DNA of 64,000 bases from JBBDMC01 sp963775235 (GTDB lineage Bacteria; Pseudomonadota; Alphaproteobacteria; Rhizobiales; Kaistiaceae): the NCBI GenBank assembly GCA_963775235.1, contig CAVZHY010000002.1, forward strand, positions 930,001-994,000. Reading direction: 5' to 3'. A program made the translations under genes and the position numbers. The notes under the pieces were generated by a model, which saw only the letters and a program-made list of their open reading frames with translations, searched no databases and was not told where the DNA came from. Below are positions 60,357 through 64,000 of the stretch, one piece after another. Every line of letters begins with the position of its first letter. Position 1 is the first letter of the stretch.

Positions 60357-61592
60357 ATGGCTCATCTCGACAATACCGCGCATTTTCACGAGCCGGTGGG
60401 CGGGGGCAACGCGGGCACGGGCACGTTCACGAGGGCCACGCCGCTCTACGACCGGTTTATGGAGTCGGAGGGCGTTCCGATCTACCGCGGGATTGGCGTC
60501 CACCGCGTCCAGGACCTGCCGATGAAACCCTGGCGGCGGCTTGGTGGACGCGGCAGCTACATTCAGCTCTACGGCACGGAAGGCCTCTGGGGCAGCTACG
60601 TCGTTGAAATACCGGCCGCCGGCGTGTTGAACGCGGAACGCCACCTGTTCGAGAAGACGGTCCTGGTGGTCGAGGGGCGCGGGTCGACCGAAGTCTGGCA
60701 ATACGAGGGTGGAAGAAAACATACCTTCGAATGGCAGCGGGGCTCTCTGTTCACGATCCCGATCAATGCTTTTCATCGCTTCGTCAACGCCGCAGGCTCG
60801 CCGGCGGTGTTGTTGTGCGGCACCTCGGCCCCACCAATCATCAATCACTACAACAACGTCGATTTTGTCTTCAATTGCGACTACGTGTTCGAGGATCGCC
60901 TCGGCAACAATCCGGAATACTTCAAGGAGAACGAGGGGATCGAGGCCGATCCGGTGCGTGGTCTCGCGATGCGCCGCACCAACTACATTAGTGACATCAT
61001 CAATTGTGAGCTTCCGCTCGACAATCGCCGGTCACCTGGCTACCGGCGTGTGGAACCCGAGTTCGGCGGCAGCCGGTTCTACCTGTGGATCGGCCAACAT
61101 GAGCCCGGGCGCTATTCCAAGGCGCACAAGCATAAGTCGAGCGCCGTTCTCATCTGCCTGAAGGGCAAGGGCTACACCTACACCTGGCATGACAGTCTTG
61201 GCCCGACGCCTTGGGCGGAAGGAAAGGGCGACAAGGTGATGCGGCAGGACTACGAATTCGGCGGAATGGTCTCGGCTGCCCCGATGAGCGGCGACTGGTT
61301 CCACCAGCATTTCGGCATCAGCAAGGATCCCCTGCGTCTGACCGCATGGTTCGGCGTGGACAATCACTACGCAAAGCGGGCCGGCCGCCCAGACGAAAAA
61401 TTGATGGATTACGGGGCCATCGATCTCAAGGACGGCGGGACGGCAATCCCGTATTGTGACGAGGATCCGTATGTCCGCACGGAGTTCGATCAGGCGCTTG
61501 CGGCGGAAGGAGTGGGAAACCGCATGAAGCCCGAATTCTATCAGCCGAAGCCCGACAGTTCCCCGACACCGCCGGAAAAGCGGCAACCTTAG
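60357..61592 (+). CDS. Bicupin protein, putative ring-cleavage dioxygenase-like
   Basis: The 411-aa protein contains two cupin barrels. The second has metal-ligand motifs SKAHKHKSSAVLICLKGKG and APMSGDWFHQHFGIS; the first keeps ERHLFEKTVLVVEGRGSTEV and FTIPINAFHRFVNA. This resembles gentisate/salicylate 1,2-dioxygenase-like cupins, but the length and N-terminal segment differ, so activity is not certain. A GAGGAGACGC site precedes the ATG. Facing it are two RraA-family aldolases and an extradiol dioxygenase, which supports a role in aromatic breakdown. Confidence 0.8.
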   Translation: MAHLDNTAHFHEPVGGGNAGTGTFTRATPLYDRFMESEGVPIYRGIGVHRVQDLPMKPWRRLGGRGSYIQLYGTEGLWGSYVVEIPAAGVLNAERHLFEKTVLVVEGRGSTEVWQYEGGRKHTFEWQRGSLFTIPINAFHRFVNAAGSPAVLLCGTSAPPIINHYNNVDFVFNCDYVFEDRLGNNPEYFKENEGIEADPVRGLAMRRTNYISDIINCELPLDNRRSPGYRRVEPEFGGSRFYLWIGQHEPGRYSKAHKHKSSAVLICLKGKGYTYTWHDSLGPTPWAEGKGDKVMRQDYEFGGMVSAAPMSGDWFHQHFGISKDPLRLTAWFGVDNHYAKRAGRPDEKLMDYGAIDLKDGGTAIPYCDEDPYVRTEFDQALAAEGVGNRMKPEFYQPKPDSSPTPPEKRQP

Positions 61593-61607
61593 GGCAGCCG
61601 GCGGACG

Positions 61608-62288
61608 TCACGACTTTCCGGGCGCATTCTTCGATTGCAGCGAGTGATAACGGTTCGCGGCTCTCGCCTCGTCGAGTCGCATGCCCGATTGGACCATCTC
61701 CCTGATTCGGTCCTCACTGTCGGCAATCAATTCTGCCGTTGCGATGACCTCCTCCTCAAAGGCGCGCGGTATGACCACGACGCCGTCCGCGTCACCGCGC
61801 AGGAGGTCCCCGGAAGCAACGTGGGCTCCGCCGATTGTCACCGGCTCGTCTGTGGCTATCAGTTGGACGCGATCCTTGCCCGTGCGCATCGAGATCGAGC
61901 GGCTGAACAGCGGGTAGCCGATGTCGATACTGAGCCGCACGTCCCGACAGGGTCCGTCGATCACGGTGCCGGCCACGCCGCGCCGATGCGCGACGAGTGT
62001 GAGGATGTCGCCCCAGACGGTAGCGTCGAAACGCCCGGCGTTATCGAGGACAAGAACGGTGCCCGCAGCGACGTCATCGATGTAGTCGCCCACGTTGCCG
62101 GGAGCGGCGGGGTCGATGGGCCCATAGCGGAGCGTCCGGGCACGTCCGGCAAGGCTCATCTTCAGGTCGACGGGGCGGATTCCCAGGCACTGCCCGGCGA
62201 TGCCGTGGCGATCGAGCGCGTCGGATATCGTTGCGGTGTCGAGCTTGCGGATTCGATCGACATTTCCGCCGTCACGCATCTGGCTCAT
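61608..62288 (-). CDS. RraA family protein (HMG/CHA aldolase-like), copy A
   Basis: The 226-aa protein has the RraA fold with the aldolase motif GTVIDGPCRDVRLSID (catalytic Arg-Asp) and GDLLRGDADGVVVIPR. Related enzymes (LigK, ProA aldolase, GalC) split 4-hydroxy-4-methyl- or 4-carboxy-4-hydroxy-2-oxoadipate in the protocatechuate 4,5-cleavage and gallate pathways. It overlaps copy B by 4 bases. With a LigB-type dioxygenase upstream, an aldolase role is more likely than RNase E inhibition. Confidence 0.85.
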   Translation of the reverse strand: MSQMRDGGNVDRIRKLDTATISDALDRHGIAGQCLGIRPVDLKMSLAGRARTLRYGPIDPAAPGNVGDYIDDVAAGTVLVLDNAGRFDATVWGDILTLVAHRRGVAGTVIDGPCRDVRLSIDIGYPLFSRSISMRTGKDRVQLIATDEPVTIGGAHVASGDLLRGDADGVVVIPRAFEEEVIATAELIADSEDRIREMVQSGMRLDEARAANRYHSLQSKNAPGKS

Positions 62289-62953
62289 TCCGCCGCGCCC
62301 TTGAGCATGGATTCGTAGTCGGCGCCCATGACAGTGGAGACCGCTTCACCCCGGTCAACCGCCTTGGCCATTGCGCGGCTCTTTGCATCGATGGCCTCGG
62401 CCTTGTCGAGAACAACTTCGATGGCGGCAGCCGGAACGATGGCGCAGCCACTCTTGTCGATGGCCATGAAGTCGCCGGGCGCGACTTCGATCCCTCCGAC
62501 CGAGACGGGCATCTGGTCCGCGACCTCGTGGATGCGACCACGTGCCGTGCGCGCGGTGGCGGAACGCGCGAACACCGGATAGCCCAGGACGACTGCTTCC
62601 TCGATATCCCGCGCCGGCCCTTCCACGATCGTGCCGGCAACACCGCGCGCCAGGGCTGCGCGCGAAAGAATGCCGCCCCAGCCGGCCGCGTCGATCCCTG
62701 TGGTTTGTTCGACAACAATCACGTTGCCGGGGCCGGCGAGTTCAACCGCATGGGTACACAGGTGACGCTTGGAGCCTTCCGGCGCGTTGCCTGCCGCTAG
62801 TCGCACCGTCACGGCGCGGCCGGCGATGGGGCGCCCCACAGTGAGCGGACGCAGCCCCGACACAGACGGCGGCAGACCGAGTGCATCGAGAGCGTCGGAA
62901 ACGTCGCACACGTCAAGCGCCCGCAACCTCTCCAGGCATCGATCCGCGTCCAT
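62285..62953 (-). CDS. RraA family protein (HMG/CHA aldolase-like), copy B
   Basis: The 222-aa protein is a diverged paralogue of copy A. It keeps GTIVEGPARDIEEAVVLGYP with the Arg-Asp pair, and VGGIEVAPGDFMAIDKSGCA where copy A has a GDADG loop, so the metal or substrate loop differs. It has a longer helical C-terminus (KAEAIDAKSRAMAKAVDRGE). Tandem, coupled copies suggest a two-subunit enzyme or two linked aldol/decarboxylase steps. Confidence 0.85.
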   Translation of the reverse strand: MDADRCLERLRALDVCDVSDALDALGLPPSVSGLRPLTVGRPIAGRAVTVRLAAGNAPEGSKRHLCTHAVELAGPGNVIVVEQTTGIDAAGWGGILSRAALARGVAGTIVEGPARDIEEAVVLGYPVFARSATARTARGRIHEVADQMPVSVGGIEVAPGDFMAIDKSGCAIVPAAAIEVVLDKAEAIDAKSRAMAKAVDRGEAVSTVMGADYESMLKGAAE

Positions 62954-62983
62954 GGTCGCGCCCTCAATACGTCGCTGCGCTAC

Positions 62984-63970
62984 TCATTTCCGCCATTCCG
63001 CGAAGCTGATGCCGGTGCCGGTGCCGGCCGGCGTGCGGTAGCCTGGGATATAGTCCACCCAGGACAGCGGAAGGTGCTCGGTCGCGCCGGCCAGGCACAC
63101 CCAATTGAGCATCTCCGAACTGCCGGCTTTCAGCTTGTTCGCGGGCAGTCCGGCGACGTATTTCGCGTCCTTCTCCTGCAGCGCGCGGATGAACCGGCGG
63201 TCGAAGTCCTCATCGACGAGGAAGTGGCTCAATCCGCCGGAGGCGATGATACCGATCCGGCCTTCGCCGAAACTCTCGACGGCCGCGCGCATGGCCTTGC
63301 CGAGATCATAGCAACGAGACGGCCGCGGCTGGTTCGGGGGGAAGTACGTGTTGAGCAGGACCGGCACGACTGGAACCGGATTACTCTCGTCCATCAGCCA
63401 TTTGTGGACGAACGCGACAGCGTGGCCTTCGCCGTCGTCTTCCGGCAGGCGGGCGGAACTGGCGATGTCGAAGTCGGCCTCCAGAAGCGATTGGATCAGG
63501 TGGAGTCCGAGCCCCTTGTGCACGGGATAATCGCGGGCGTCTTCCGCCTCGAAGTAGCGCGCCCTGATCTTGGCAAACCATTCGGGCACGCCTTCGTCGG
63601 CCGTGTATTTGTTGCGTATCGTCTCGCCCCAGTAGATGGCGAAGACCGGCCGGTTGTCGTCCTTGTAGCTTTCGTTCTGGTCGTCCCCGACGACGATCAG
63701 CGCATCGAGTTTGGCTTTCGCCAGTGTTGAGCGAAGGCGTGCCATTCCCTGCCGGGCCTGCCGGAGCTTCTCCAGCATCTGATCCTTGGTGACCAGCCCC
63801 TCGAGGCCAGGGTCGGCTTTCTCGAGCAACGCGGTGTAATTCGTCGGATTGCCCTCCTTGTCGAAGCGGGCAACTTTCTGGTCCCATTCGGCGAACAGCG
63901 GAAGAACGTCGTCGTCCGCCAGAAGCATCGGCGTATGTGACGACGCCATGCCCAAAACGATCTCAGCCAT
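62984..63970 (-). CDS. LigB-type (class III) extradiol dioxygenase family protein
   Basis: The 328-aa protein follows the LigB/DODA family, which opens catecholic rings with Fe(II). The first metal histidine is in MASSHTPMLLADDD; DALIVVGDDQNESY, GEGHAVAFVHKWLM and GIIASGGLSHFLVDEDFDRR hold the other conserved residues. It lies 30 bases upstream of the RraA pair in the same direction. Substrate likely a protocatechuate- or gallate-like acid (inference). Confidence 0.88.
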   Translation of the reverse strand: MAEIVLGMASSHTPMLLADDDVLPLFAEWDQKVARFDKEGNPTNYTALLEKADPGLEGLVTKDQMLEKLRQARQGMARLRSTLAKAKLDALIVVGDDQNESYKDDNRPVFAIYWGETIRNKYTADEGVPEWFAKIRARYFEAEDARDYPVHKGLGLHLIQSLLEADFDIASSARLPEDDGEGHAVAFVHKWLMDESNPVPVVPVLLNTYFPPNQPRPSRCYDLGKAMRAAVESFGEGRIGIIASGGLSHFLVDEDFDRRFIRALQEKDAKYVAGLPANKLKAGSSEMLNWVCLAGATEHLPLSWVDYIPGYRTPAGTGTGISFAEWRK

Positions 63971-64000
63971 CCTTTTCTCCCGTTAGTTTGTCGCAGCTAT

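Overview
The window is high-GC DNA from an alphaproteobacterium, most likely a member of or close to the Hyphomicrobiales (Rhizobiales). The evidence is the gene order priA-atpHAGDC-rppH-divergent polysaccharide deacetylase-ctpA-envC-rlmH-rsfS-nadD-proA-proB-obgE-rpmA-rplU, the alphaproteobacterial insertion in the ATP synthase beta subunit, and ribosomal protein L21 with a helix-hairpin-helix tail. The genus cannot be read from the sequence.

Layout. (1) 1-19.3 kb is conserved housekeeping DNA: the end of priA, a sulfotransferase, the F1 ATP synthase operon, RNA decapping, envelope and cell-division hydrolase factors, ribosome assembly, NAD and proline synthesis, and L21/L27/ObgE. (2) A tRNA-Ser(CGA) at 19.46 kb marks the edge of accessory DNA. 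It is followed by an element gene, a tyrosine integrase missing its N-terminal half, fragments of IS110 and IS3 elements and a remnant of kbl. (3) 22.4-43.4 kb is a catabolic cluster: MaoC hydratase, CaiB/BaiF CoA transferase, HutC-type GntR regulator, Ldh2-type dehydrogenase, mannonate-dehydratase-like enzyme, a solute-binding-fold protein without a signal peptide, an SDR, two tandem MlrC/M81 proteins, a complete Dpp/Opp-type ABC importer, and a GntR-FCD regulator divergent from a beta-keto-acid cleavage enzyme. (4) 43.6-50.6 kb is an envelope redox locus: a Tat-exported flavin amine oxidase, two small membrane proteins, a secreted beta-domain protein, an amino-acid-binding protein, a class II cytochrome c and a large secreted protein with one CXXCH haem site and an apparent propeller. 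(5) 50.8-64 kb holds a MetE-C-like protein, an orphan EutA, a signal-less TAXI protein, a Fbp-type ABC importer, an MFS exporter, and a ring-cleavage set: bicupin, two RraA-family aldolases and a LigB-type extradiol dioxygenase.

How the parts may work together (inference). Regions 3 and 5 look like import plus catabolism of organic or aromatic acids. An 18-bp AT-rich palindrome recurs at three promoters, in front of the SDR, between the GntR-FCD gene and the BKACE gene, and in front of the Fbp-type ABC operon. This suggests one regulon spanning at least 25 kb. A separate perfect 40-nt inverted repeat lies between the divergent MaoC and CoA-transferase genes.

Sequence quality. Many genes carry single-base frameshifts, including essential ones (atpH, rsfS, proA), so a good part of these are probably sequencing or assembly indels. 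They are far denser at 26.3-38.8 kb. Frameshifted genes are given here as whole genes with the approximate break points stated. The integrase, IS, kbl and CoA-transferase fragments lack whole domains and are treated as true remnants.
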